From Saprospiraceae bacterium (GTDB lineage Bacteria > Bacteroidota > Bacteroidia > Chitinophagales > Saprospiraceae), in assembly GCA_020631135.1 (NCBI GenBank), contig JAHDHU010000026.1, positions 1 to 34,086 on the forward strand: DNA of 34,086 bases. The letters are read 5' to 3'. Under the pieces are notes generated by a model. It was not told the origin of the DNA, made no database searches, and saw only the letters and a list, made by a program, of their open reading frames with translations. Shown in pieces: positions 8,180 through 15,537 of this stretch (the stretch's first letter is position 1; every line of letters begins with the position of its first letter). A program made the translations under genes and the position numbers.

Positions 8180-9202
8180 TTAAGCCCATACCGTACAACC
8201 TTCGGTACAATTATTACAAATTTCTATTTGATCTCTTCCTTTTAGAAGGGTAGTTCTGAAGTCTTGATATTGGGAATTTTGCCAAACCTCTTTAAAACTA
8301 GATTTCTTCAAATCTCCTAATTTATGAATTGCGTCTTTATCAAAACAACAAGGAACAACTAAACCATCCCAAGTAATTACACAAGAATGCCATAATTTCC
8401 AACAATGGTTGAGTAATTCATTTTTAATGGCGTAGCTTCCATCTTTTTGTTTTTTGTAGCGTGAATACTCATCTATTGTTGGTATCAATGGATTGCCTTC
8501 TTTGTAGTCATAGATCTGAGCTGTTTTTAGTTTGACCTCATCTATACCAATTTCTTCTGCAAGTCTGTATATTTCAGGAATTTGATGCTCGTTTGGTTTG
8601 ACCACCAAAAATTGAAAAATGGTATGTGGTGTTTTACTTTTTAACTTCTTTTTCCACTTTACAATATTTTTGGCACCTTCTAAAACATTTTCTAATTTTC
8701 CTTCTTTTCGATAAGATTCATAGGTTTCTTGGGTTGTACCATCCACCGAAATGATTATTCGATCTAATCCCGATTCGATGGTTTTTTTGGCATTTTCATC
8801 ATTTAGGAAATGAGCATTAGTGGAGGTTATAGTATAAATGCCTTTTTTGTGGGCATAATTTACCATTTCCAAAAAATTGGGATTGATATAAGGCTCTCCT
8901 TGAAAATAGAAAATCAGATATAAGAGATCGGAATGGATTTCATCAATCGTTTCACGAAAGAAGTTTTCTTTTAGATTCCCTGTTGGCCTTGTAAATGCCC
9001 TCAGTCCACTTGGGCATTCAGGGCATCGTAAATTGCAAGCTGTTGTGGGCTCGAAAGAAACAGTCATTGGCATACCCCATTGGATCGGTTTTCCGGTCCA
9101 TTTTGTAACGTAAAACGAGCTCACCAATTTGCTCAAGTTAAACAAACGTCTTGGTGACAATTTTGAAAGGAAGTTTAAAGTATCTGCAATATGCAGTGCC
9201 AT
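8180..9202 (-). CDS. Radical SAM/SPASM domain protein
   Basis: A 340-residue protein with the radical SAM 4Fe-4S motif C56-x3-C60-x2-C63 (ACNLRCPEC) in a TIM-barrel core, and a C-terminal SPASM-type cysteine set: CVITWDGLVVPCC, then CNNCTEGC at the extreme C-terminus, for one or two auxiliary clusters. This family cleaves SAM to a 5'-deoxyadenosyl radical; SPASM members modify peptides or proteins or act in sugar and cofactor pathways. No precursor peptide gene is visible next to it, so RiPP maturation is not supported here and the substrate is unknown. Its ATG (9200-9202) abuts the stop of the DinB-like gene (9203-9205), indicating translational coupling. Confidence 0.88.
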   Translation of the reverse strand: MALHIADTLNFLSKLSPRRLFNLSKLVSSFYVTKWTGKPIQWGMPMTVSFEPTTACNLRCPECPSGLRAFTRPTGNLKENFFRETIDEIHSDLLYLIFYFQGEPYINPNFLEMVNYAHKKGIYTITSTNAHFLNDENAKKTIESGLDRIIISVDGTTQETYESYRKEGKLENVLEGAKNIVKWKKKLKSKTPHTIFQFLVVKPNEHQIPEIYRLAEEIGIDEVKLKTAQIYDYKEGNPLIPTIDEYSRYKKQKDGSYAIKNELLNHCWKLWHSCVITWDGLVVPCCFDKDAIHKLGDLKKSSFKEVWQNSQYQDFRTTLLKGRDQIEICNNCTEGCTVWA

Positions 9203-9718
9203 TTATTTTAAGTACTTCTTTTTTAAAACAGATAAGTGATGTTTCGTATGACCTGCTATCATATAAGGAAATGCAGAAGCGCTTACTTCTTTACCAGAGG
9301 CCTTTCCTATTCTAACCCAATCTTCTGGACCAAAAGTGTCAAAAAGAAACAAGCTAGATTTTCTTATTGATTTAAAATTATCAGCGATTTGCTTTTTACT
9401 AATGTGATCAAGGTTTGCATTATTAATATATTTATCTTGATCGAAACCCGGTAAAGCTTTTTTCTCACCACGAGCGATCGCCAAGGCTCGATATGCGAAT
9501 ATTTGTTCGGTATCTATCATATGAACAAGGACCTCTTTCAAAGACCACTTGCCCTTTGCATAAGCGAAGTCTAAATTGGATTTATTTACTTTTTTCATCA
9601 TTTGTGCAATTTCATCCAATTGCTTATTTAATGCTGTCAAAGCATTGCCTTTTACACTGGTGATGTATTTTTTATACATATCCGGATAAGTCGGTTTTGG
9701 TATCCTTTTAGAGGGCAT
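9203..9718 (-). CDS. DinB-like four-helix metal-binding protein
   Basis: A 171-residue soluble protein of the DinB/YfiT-like superfamily. H66 in LVHMIDTEQIF and the C-terminal cluster H157/H160/H161 (GHTKHH) give the metal-binding histidine triad of this fold. The characteristic WSLKEVLVHM segment precedes H66. Members act as metal-dependent thiol transferases or S-transferases (bacillithiol, mycothiol) or have unknown roles; nothing in the sequence points to one. It is the first gene of a pair with the radical SAM protein, whose start is immediately adjacent to this stop. Confidence 0.85.
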   Translation of the reverse strand: MPSKRIPKPTYPDMYKKYITSVKGNALTALNKQLDEIAQMMKKVNKSNLDFAYAKGKWSLKEVLVHMIDTEQIFAYRALAIARGEKKALPGFDQDKYINNANLDHISKKQIADNFKSIRKSSLFLFDTFGPEDWVRIGKASGKEVSASAFPYMIAGHTKHHLSVLKKKYLK

Positions 9719-9815
9719 TTTTTCTTTTTTGACGTTTATTAAACCAATTCGTTTCTTCTAACCAACGAATATCGCATAATTTCAAGGCTAAACATTCTTT
9801 AGTCTCAAGAGTTTT

Positions 9816-9823
9816 TAATTTTG
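9816..9823 (+). promoter_or_regulatory. Bacteroidota-type -7 element (TAATTTTG)
   Basis: A perfect TAnnTTTG match lies 8 nt before the ATG at 9832. No clear TTG -33 box is found at the usual ~20-nt spacing. If used, the transcript would start only a few nucleotides before the ATG, giving a near-leaderless mRNA. Confidence 0.35.
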
Positions 9824-9831
9824 AAAGGTTT

Positions 9832-10551
9832 ATGACAGAAAAGTATTTCGATATAGAAGGCCTCACATGCAATGGCTGTGTAAAAAAACTCAAATCAATT
9901 CTTGAACCGATTTCTGGTATTGAAGAGGTTAGGGTTGATCTTAATAATAAAGAAGCGACTTTGCTATTTTCAAAGGAATTGGAAATTTCAAGTTTGCAGC
10001 CTTCTTTAGGGAAATATAAGTTGAGACCTAAAAATAAACTTCAACTCCATGAGAACCAAAACCAAAAAGATACTTTCATATCAAAGTATAAGCCTTTATT
10101 TGTAATATTTGGATTTTTGCTTTTGATAACAGTTTTCGTTCAATTTCCTTTTCATTCTTTTGATTGGTTAAAATGGATGAAGCACTTCATGGCTGGTTTT
10201 TTTGTTACGTTTTCTTTTTTTAAGTTTTTGGACTTGAAGGGATTTAGTTTAGCCTTCAGTCAATATGATATAATTGCTGGTAAATGGAAAGTATGGGGTT
10301 CAATATTTCCAATTTTAGAGTTGCTTTTTGGAATTCTTTTTTTAACCGACAGTATAAACAGTATTGTTTTAGCAGTGTTACTTGTTTTTCTGATTATTTC
10401 AACCATTGGGGTTGTGCAAAGCAATTTAAGAGGGAAAAAAATAATCTGTGCGTGTCTAGGAACTGTATTTAATCTTCCAATGTCTACTTTAACAATCGTA
10501 GAGAATTTATTGATGATTGCCATGGCTTCATTCATGCTAGCAATGCAATAA
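9832..10551 (+). CDS. HMA metal-binding domain fused to MauE/DoxX-like membrane domain
   Basis: A 239-residue fusion. Residues 1-66 form a heavy-metal-associated ferredoxin-like domain with GLTCNGC (C13, C16) as the Cu(I)/heavy-metal site. After a polar linker come about five hydrophobic segments (about 87-105, 116-132, 155-172, 176-194 and 219-237) resembling the MauE/DoxX-like redox-associated membrane family. A CAC pair (C206, C208 in IICACLGTVFNLP) near the cytoplasmic or membrane boundary is typical of this group. A role in metal-linked thiol redox chemistry or metal handling at the inner membrane is likely by family; the metal and partner are not known. It is monocistronic, facing ssb tail to tail. 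Confidence 0.85.
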   Translation: MTEKYFDIEGLTCNGCVKKLKSILEPISGIEEVRVDLNNKEATLLFSKELEISSLQPSLGKYKLRPKNKLQLHENQNQKDTFISKYKPLFVIFGFLLLITVFVQFPFHSFDWLKWMKHFMAGFFVTFSFFKFLDLKGFSLAFSQYDIIAGKWKVWGSIFPILELLFGILFLTDSINSIVLAVLLVFLIISTIGVVQSNLRGKKIICACLGTVFNLPMSTLTIVENLLMIAMASFMLAMQ

Positions 10552-10582
10552 AAGAGCCCGATTGCTAAATGCAACCGAGCTC
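10547..10582 (-). terminator. Terminator downstream of ssb
   Basis: The 12-nt arms 10554-10565 and 10571-10582 pair with two mismatches around a 5-nt loop (TAAAT). On the minus strand the hairpin is followed by TTTTATT, giving a normal terminator for ssb. On the plus strand no T-run follows, although the hairpin also lies just after the HMA/MauE stop and may stabilise that mRNA end. Confidence 0.65.
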
Positions 10583-10609
10583 CATATCAAAAAGCAGTTG
10601 ATTCTAAAA

Positions 10610-10966
10610 TTAGAATGGCATTTCAGCCTCTACATTTTTGGTAATTTTTAGAAATTCATTTACTACTACTTCAGAAGAATATCTGGTATTTCCATCTTTG
10701 TCTTCGTAGGACCGATGAACCAATTTTCCTTTTACCATTACTTCGTTTCCTTTTTCAAGAATTTTTGACATTATTTCTGCTTGTTTTCCCCAGCAGGTTA
10801 CATTATGCCATTGCGTTTCTTGAATTTTCTCTCCTTTTGAGTTTTTGTAATACTCATTTGTTGCCAAGCTTAGCTTAGCAAGTTGCGTTCCATTTTCAAA
10901 TGTTTTAAAATCAACCTCTTTCCCGAGATTACCAATAAGTTGAACCGAATTTTTTAATGAATTCAT
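10610..10966 (-). CDS. ssb: Single-stranded DNA-binding protein (short form)
   Basis: A 118-residue single OB-fold SSB. Typical features are the N-terminal NSVQLIGNLGKEVDF strand, LAKLSLATNEYY, the WHNVTCWGKQAE segment with the stacking Trp, and KGNEVMVKGKLVHRSYEDKDG. The flexible linker is nearly missing: the protein goes almost directly into EAEMPF, a shortened acidic tip of the DDIPF type that recruits replication and repair partners. At 118 residues it is shorter than usual housekeeping SSBs (about 150-180), as in the compact second SSB of many Bacteroidota. It is monocistronic, with a terminator at 10547-10582 and a long upstream region containing a strong palindrome. Confidence 0.93.
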   Translation of the reverse strand: MNSLKNSVQLIGNLGKEVDFKTFENGTQLAKLSLATNEYYKNSKGEKIQETQWHNVTCWGKQAEIMSKILEKGNEVMVKGKLVHRSYEDKDGNTRYSSEVVVNEFLKITKNVEAEMPF

Positions 10967-11312
10967 AATTTAATTTTTTGTATTTGCTTTTAAATTTTTA
11001 GCAAACAAGTGAAACAAAAAACAATTCCGCTGAGCGAAATCAAATAACATCACAAATCTCGGTTGGTCTAGTTCTATTAGTTGTTTAATAAACATTTACA
11101 TACGTTTCTAAGCGTATATAAACGTTTATATACGCATAAGACATTGGTATACTGTATGTTGGGCTAATCGATATTAAGATGAAATTTTCTGAACAATTCT
11201 CTTTTTTAGCCAAAAATCAGATAGACAGCAAACTAAAAAAAGCTGAGATAATTAGTTAATTCTCTGTATTTTCAATGAAGCTTTAAATGTTTTAAGAATT
11301 TAATCAACCGTA
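10967..11312. other. 346-bp intergenic region between divergent ssb and lipase genes
   Basis: This AT-rich region contains no convincing gene; a 26-codon ORF at 11179-11259 lacks support. It holds a small inverted repeat GTTTAATAAAC (11083-11093) and, 19 bp further on, a perfect 24-bp palindrome (11112-11135). The words ATACGTTT (11099) and AAACGTTT inside the palindrome share a core. I find no clean TAnnTTTG promoter for either gene. The region is large enough to hold regulatory sites for both. Confidence 0.5.
11112..11135. repeat. Perfect 24-bp palindrome (operator-like)
   Basis: The 12-nt half site GCGTATATAAAC is followed exactly by its reverse complement. With one mismatch the symmetry extends to 30 bp (11109-11138). 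No T-run follows, so a terminator is unlikely. Its centre is about 158 bp upstream of the ssb start and 189 bp upstream of the lipase-like start. It could be an operator for a dimeric or tetrameric regulator, or form a cruciform. Confidence 0.7.
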
Positions 11313-13415
11313 ATGAGAGGACTGCTTTGGGTACTTTTTGTGTGCCTAACATTCAATACCTTAAAATCACAAAGTTGTGATTGTCCCTATCCTATAATAT
11401 TTCTTCATGGCTTCACTGGAAATCATACATCCTATTCAGGTACTTATAGCGATGCAGATTTTATTTCTGTTTGGGGAGGGCAAACTGATATTTTTCATGC
11501 TGTAATGAATGCGCAAGAGAGCACAAATATTTGGGGAGATGATGGGACGCCCTTCACATCAGACGATGATGTTCTACTCAGTTTTAATAACGAATCAAAT
11601 GTCTTAATTCCTGGTTGCGTCTATTCCATAAATTTTGAAAACTATTGGAATGAAGACGAGGCCAACCCCATGATTAATACAAATGTTTGCGGTTCACCGA
11701 CAGCTTCATCTTCAAACAGTAATGAATCCGCAATTTATAAAGCTGGATTTGCATTGGGACGAATGATCGAAAGTGTTTTGACAGCGAATCCTGGAAAAGA
11801 CAAGGTAATCCTGGTTGGGCATTCCATGGGTGGACTAAAAATCAGGGAATATTTACAACGAGAATCAGGCCAATGGTGGGCCGGGAATACTCCAGGACAT
11901 GGAGTGAAAAAAGCCGTAAGTACGGTGACGCCTCATCTTGGCAGTAATTTTTTTGGAAACCCATGGCCGCTTAAACCGAAGGATGAACATTTAATGCGAA
12001 ATGGATGGCCTGACATTTGGTCTGAGGCTACAAGAGATTTACGATATAGTTATTCAGTAAACATTGTTGATCCTACATGTGGATTATTTACAAGTTGTCC
12101 TGGACCATATCTTTTCGGAGGAACTGAGGATTATCCATGGGGATATTGGAATGAAGATGTCAATTGCGATGGAGATGATGACCAAGGCGATGTGATCATA
12201 GGGATTAACAATTCAGGTGGTACGGCAGACAATGCTGCTATGCCTCTGCCCTTAGATGTCAGATATACTTGGGTAACATCTAATCTCAGTGGAACAGGAA
12301 GCGATGGAGTGGTGGATATTGACAGACAATGGCTATATACCGGAAATGTCCCATCACCTTCTGATGGCGTATCGCATCGTTTGACAGATACGCTACTCAC
12401 AAATACTGATCATCTTGGAGTTGATGACGAAACCAACACAGTTGTGCAAGCCTTGGATGAGTCCGATTATCCTTTGTGGGCTTGGGATCTAAACCTATCT
12501 AACCTTAACAATTATGCTGCATTGGCTCAAGTGAGATCTGTTGCAGCTCCTGAAGGACCTCACACAGATGATCCTGATTGGTTTCGGGTTTTTATACCTA
12601 ACGGTACTACTCAAAATTTGTGTATTTCATTTGATCCGAATGAAAATATTGATTCTCAAATAGACTACTTTTCTAATCCAGGTGATTATACAACTATGTC
12701 CACAGTTGGCGATTACAGCTTAACCATTGCTTCAGGCACAACGACAGTAAACTTAATCGTTCCAAATGCGGACCTAAATCTGGGGGACCATAATTATTTT
12801 AGAATAATCCATAAAGGAGTGGATAAAAACTCTTGGAGAAATCCATATAAAATAAATACCGCTTTAAAGTTTCCTGTGCCTATTGAGTTGATTTCATTTC
12901 AAGGAAAATTAGAGAATAACCAGATTAGATTAGATTGGTCTACAGCTCAAGAAAGAAACAATGAAAAATTCGAAATATATAAATCCCAAAATGGAATGGA
13001 TTTCGAATTTATCGGAAGTGTGGAAGGGGCTGGCAATTCGGATAGTCGATTGGATTACTCATTTTATGATTTAGATCCTCAAATTGGTCCTAATTATTAC
13101 AAACTTAAACAAGTTGATTTTGATGGAAGTTTTGCTTGGACTCAAATCATTCAAGTAAATTATAATTCTGATAATAGGGACTTGAAAGTTTATCCAAATC
13201 CTGCAAAAAACACCTTGTTTGTAAAATTTGATGAAAATATTTCAAAAGAACAGATCCAAATATTTGATGTTCAAGGTAAATATTGGAAAACTAAGATTGT
13301 CGAATCAGGTGACACAGTTAAGGAGTTGGATTTAAATAATTTGCCTTCAGGTGTTTATACACTCCAGGTGATTCATGGAGATCAACCAATAAAAAAACTT
13401 TTTGTAAAAAATTAG
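11313..13415 (+). CDS. T9SS-exported lipase-like alpha/beta hydrolase
   Basis: A 700-residue exported protein with a signal peptide at residues 1-20 (cleavage near LKSQ-SC). An alpha/beta hydrolase domain starts with the oxyanion segment IIFLHGFTG (29-36) and contains the nucleophile elbow GHSMGG (169-174, Ser171), as in triacylglycerol lipases and related esterases. An Asp-rich segment lies between them. A beta-rich middle (about 410-520) leads to a FnIII-like module (523-622) and a T9SS type A sorting domain (623-700: VYPNPAKNTLFVKF ... SGVYTLQV ... KLFVKN). The enzyme should be moved over the outer membrane and cut or anchored by the T9SS. The catalytic Asp and His cannot be fixed by eye; several downstream candidates exist. 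The substrate is unknown. Confidence 0.87.
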   Translation: MRGLLWVLFVCLTFNTLKSQSCDCPYPIIFLHGFTGNHTSYSGTYSDADFISVWGGQTDIFHAVMNAQESTNIWGDDGTPFTSDDDVLLSFNNESNVLIPGCVYSINFENYWNEDEANPMINTNVCGSPTASSSNSNESAIYKAGFALGRMIESVLTANPGKDKVILVGHSMGGLKIREYLQRESGQWWAGNTPGHGVKKAVSTVTPHLGSNFFGNPWPLKPKDEHLMRNGWPDIWSEATRDLRYSYSVNIVDPTCGLFTSCPGPYLFGGTEDYPWGYWNEDVNCDGDDDQGDVIIGINNSGGTADNAAMPLPLDVRYTWVTSNLSGTGSDGVVDIDRQWLYTGNVPSPSDGVSHRLTDTLLTNTDHLGVDDETNTVVQALDESDYPLWAWDLNLSNLNNYAALAQVRSVAAPEGPHTDDPDWFRVFIPNGTTQNLCISFDPNENIDSQIDYFSNPGDYTTMSTVGDYSLTIASGTTTVNLIVPNADLNLGDHNYFRIIHKGVDKNSWRNPYKINTALKFPVPIELISFQGKLENNQIRLDWSTAQERNNEKFEIYKSQNGMDFEFIGSVEGAGNSDSRLDYSFYDLDPQIGPNYYKLKQVDFDGSFAWTQIIQVNYNSDNRDLKVYPNPAKNTLFVKFDENISKEQIQIFDVQGKYWKTKIVESGDTVKELDLNNLPSGVYTLQVIHGDQPIKKLFVKN

Positions 13416-13429
13416 ATCTAGTACATTTT

Positions 13430-13527
13430 GGGCGTCACTCCGATGCTTCATCTTCGATTTCGATCGGAGTCGGGCTATACGTTCATATCCCGCTGTATAG
13501 CGGGAAACCACTACTATCCCTGACGCG
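13430..13527. repeat. ~100-nt structured REP-like intergenic repeat
   Basis: The element starts GGGCGTCACTCCGAT and ends ATCCCTGACGCG. Outer arms GCGTCA (13432-13437) and TGACGC (13521-13526) pair; inside are stem ACTCCGAT/ATCGGAGT (13437-13444 with 13463-13470) and stem CCCGCT-GTAT-AGCGGG (13489-13504). It is visibly more GC-rich than its surroundings. From memory, dispersed intergenic repeats of the form GGGCGT...GTCGGGCT...ATCCCTnACGC occur in many Bacteroidota genomes; I cannot verify copy number here. It sits between the convergent lipase and desaturase genes and may also affect transcript ends. Confidence 0.65.
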
Positions 13528-13537
13528 TTTTGAGCTA

Positions 13538-14638
13538 TTACATTTCTATATACTCTACGGCCAAGCCTTGTTTGCTTCTTAATTTTAAAAACTTGAAATG
13601 TGAGAGCATTGCATCTATTAAGGTAGGATTATCCTTGTAAGGCATATTATGTTCTTCACAGGTCTCTTTGAGAATTTCTGTTAACACGGGATAGTGAATG
13701 TGACAAATGTTTGGAAACAAATGATGCACAACATGATGATTGAAACCTCCAAACAGATGTGATAGCAATTTATTGTCAGTTGCGAAATCAACTGTTGTAA
13801 TGATTTGATGCCTTACCCAACTTGTCGGCATGATTCCATTTTTGTCGGGTTCAGGATAGACAGATTCTTCCCCAACATGCGCAGATATTAAAGCCATAGC
13901 TACAGTAGCACTGGCTGCAAAATTGAATAAGCAAAACCCTAACAAGATGGTGCCAAAACTAAATGGCAAAAATAGGTATGGAATGATAAGCATACGAAAA
14001 ATAAAAAACGCTTTGGTGGTTACGAGCTTTATGATTTCTTTCTTGGGATGCTTTAAACCTGGTTTTCCACTGATATCGGGATTTAAAAAATCTCGAAAAT
14101 CCCTAAATAACAACCAGACCATGGTGTAAAAAAGATAAAGTACTGGCATGTATAAATACTGGTATCTATGGAAATCTAAAAATGCGGCATTTGGAAATAC
14201 CCGGACTAAATTGCTTTGCTTAATGTCCCCATCCATATTTGGAATGTTCACATGTGGATGATGAGAGTGGACATGTTTCAGTTTCCACAAATATCCATTG
14301 GCACCTAAAAAGTCAAAAGTGTTTAATAAGAACTTATTGGTTTTTTTGTTGTCAGAAAACGTATCATGAGCCGCATCATGAGCAACATTAAGAGCCAGAA
14401 ATATGGTATTGATTCCAAGCAAGATGAAAAAAACATACATCAGCTGCATGGATCCCGCAAATAAAATTGAAACATAAAACAATCCATATAATGCAAATAG
14501 TATGAAAGCTTTATTTCTAGCCTTGTGATTTCCGTTTTTGGAAATATTTTTGTCTTTAAAATAGTTATTGACTTTTTGTCGAAGCTCTTTGAAAAAGAGC
14601 TCATCTTTTGAGTCTCGCTTAAACTTGATAGGTGTCAT
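13538..14638 (-). CDS. Membrane fatty acid desaturase
   Basis: A 366-residue member of the membrane fatty acid desaturase family (PF00487). The three histidine boxes for the di-iron centre are present: HDAAH (87-91), HVHSHH (122-127) and NHHVVHHLFPNICH near the C-terminus. Hydrophobic pairs at about 45-85 and 205-245 fit the four-helix topology. The third box and the lack of a fused cytochrome b5 domain place it with the linoleoyl-CoA/front-end-like bacterial acyl-lipid desaturases; the position of the double bond cannot be deduced. Its ATG overlaps the stop of the upstream GNAT-like gene (ATGA, 14635-14638), so the pair is probably coupled. Confidence 0.9.
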   Translation of the reverse strand: MTPIKFKRDSKDELFFKELRQKVNNYFKDKNISKNGNHKARNKAFILFALYGLFYVSILFAGSMQLMYVFFILLGINTIFLALNVAHDAAHDTFSDNKKTNKFLLNTFDFLGANGYLWKLKHVHSHHPHVNIPNMDGDIKQSNLVRVFPNAAFLDFHRYQYLYMPVLYLFYTMVWLLFRDFRDFLNPDISGKPGLKHPKKEIIKLVTTKAFFIFRMLIIPYLFLPFSFGTILLGFCLFNFAASATVAMALISAHVGEESVYPEPDKNGIMPTSWVRHQIITTVDFATDNKLLSHLFGGFNHHVVHHLFPNICHIHYPVLTEILKETCEEHNMPYKDNPTLIDAMLSHFKFLKLRSKQGLAVEYIEM

Positions 14639-15294
14639 GCTGCTATTTTTTGAGAAATCGTTTGTAAGAAGGGTTCATATTTTGCGAAGTAGATTGTCAA
14701 GTTTTTCTCTTCATCTTGAAAGCTATCATAGAAAGAAAAGCCCATTCTTGCATAGAGAGGAACGAGTCTTTCTTCTGTAGTTTCTATGTAAATTGGAATA
14801 TTCAAGAAATCCGCTTTGTCCATAATGTATCTTTTGATCTCTACTAAAGAGTCAATAGAATTATAGCTGCGATCTTGTGCCAAAAACCAAACATAGAGGA
14901 AGTCGTGATGGGCATTGAGCAATTGATGTTTAGTTCGAATTGATTTAATTTTCTGTTCGGATGCATATACTTTTTTCAAGCGATTTAGACCGATCACATT
15001 GAAGGCAATGAAAGCATATCTTAGTTTGTCTTTCCACCTCAAGTAGAACTCGCTTTGACGATAATAAAGAATAAAGGATTTTTTATTTGAGGTTTTATAA
15101 ACGTATCCATTTTCCTTAATGCTGAGAATAATGTAACTCAAGAGTTGTTCTAAACAGGAGATAAAAGCTCTACCGGATTTATCGATCAATTTTTTCATCC
15201 TTGCGTTGTCCTTAAAACAACTTGTTAATGTGTTGATCATTTGTTGATCACGTTCATTTATTTTAAAAAGCCAATTTTTTATTAAGCCATTCAT
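14635..15294 (-). CDS. GNAT-like acetyltransferase-fold protein
   Basis: A 219-residue protein from the ATG at 15294. A TTG at 15313-15315 would add seven residues, but a TAnnTTTG element lies only 2 nt upstream of it, so that start would fall at or before the transcript start. The C-terminal half has the GNAT pattern: FLYVWFLAQDRSYNSIDSL (beta4-alpha3) then PIYIETTEERLVPLYARMGF (beta5-alpha4), where acetyl-CoA normally binds. The pyrophosphate loop Q/RxxGxG/A appears degenerate (QDRSYNS), so catalysis is uncertain. The N-terminal ~90 residues are helical and unassigned. The overlap with the desaturase suggests a shared role in lipid metabolism, but this is inference only. Confidence 0.72.
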   Translation of the reverse strand: MNGLIKNWLFKINERDQQMINTLTSCFKDNARMKKLIDKSGRAFISCLEQLLSYIILSIKENGYVYKTSNKKSFILYYRQSEFYLRWKDKLRYAFIAFNVIGLNRLKKVYASEQKIKSIRTKHQLLNAHHDFLYVWFLAQDRSYNSIDSLVEIKRYIMDKADFLNIPIYIETTEERLVPLYARMGFSFYDSFQDEEKNLTIYFAKYEPFLQTISQKIAA

Positions 15295-15317
15295 AAAAAA
15301 TAAATTTTGTTTCAATT

Positions 15318-15325
15318 CAAACCTA
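15318..15325 (-). promoter_or_regulatory. Bacteroidota-type -7 element (TAGGTTTG)
   Basis: A perfect TAnnTTTG match on the minus strand, 23 nt before the chosen ATG at 15294. A clear TTG -33 at the normal spacing is not seen. It would drive the GNAT-like/desaturase pair and argues for the ATG over the upstream TTG. Confidence 0.4.
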
Positions 15326-15537
15326 TGGACTTGAGCAAGTTTAGAGTTGACTATTAGATAAAAGGAAAGAGATTGAATTTCTATTTGGTAACAATTGTTT
15401 AAAATTTGAAAGACTTGGTTTATAAATTATAACAAACCTTAGAGATAGTTTACAATATATAAACTAAACCAAGGATTAGAATTGTTTTTGAGGTGATTCT
15501 TGGTTCATTTCTTAATTTAATGATCAAAATCAACTCT

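Noticed and set aside
11179-11259. A 26-codon ATG ORF upstream of the lipase-like gene.
   Set aside because: It has no recognisable motif, promoter or coupling to another gene, and such short ORFs are expected by chance in an AT-rich gap.
15295-15315. TTG start for the GNAT-like protein.
   Set aside because: A TAnnTTTG element at 15318-15325 would place transcription start at or after this codon; the ATG at 15294 fits better.
15493-15537. Extended N-terminus of the Asp-box protein from GTG 15493 or ATG 15520.
   Set aside because: The ATG at 15538 gives an intact signal peptide at the true N-terminus; the upstream residues would bury it behind a polar leader.
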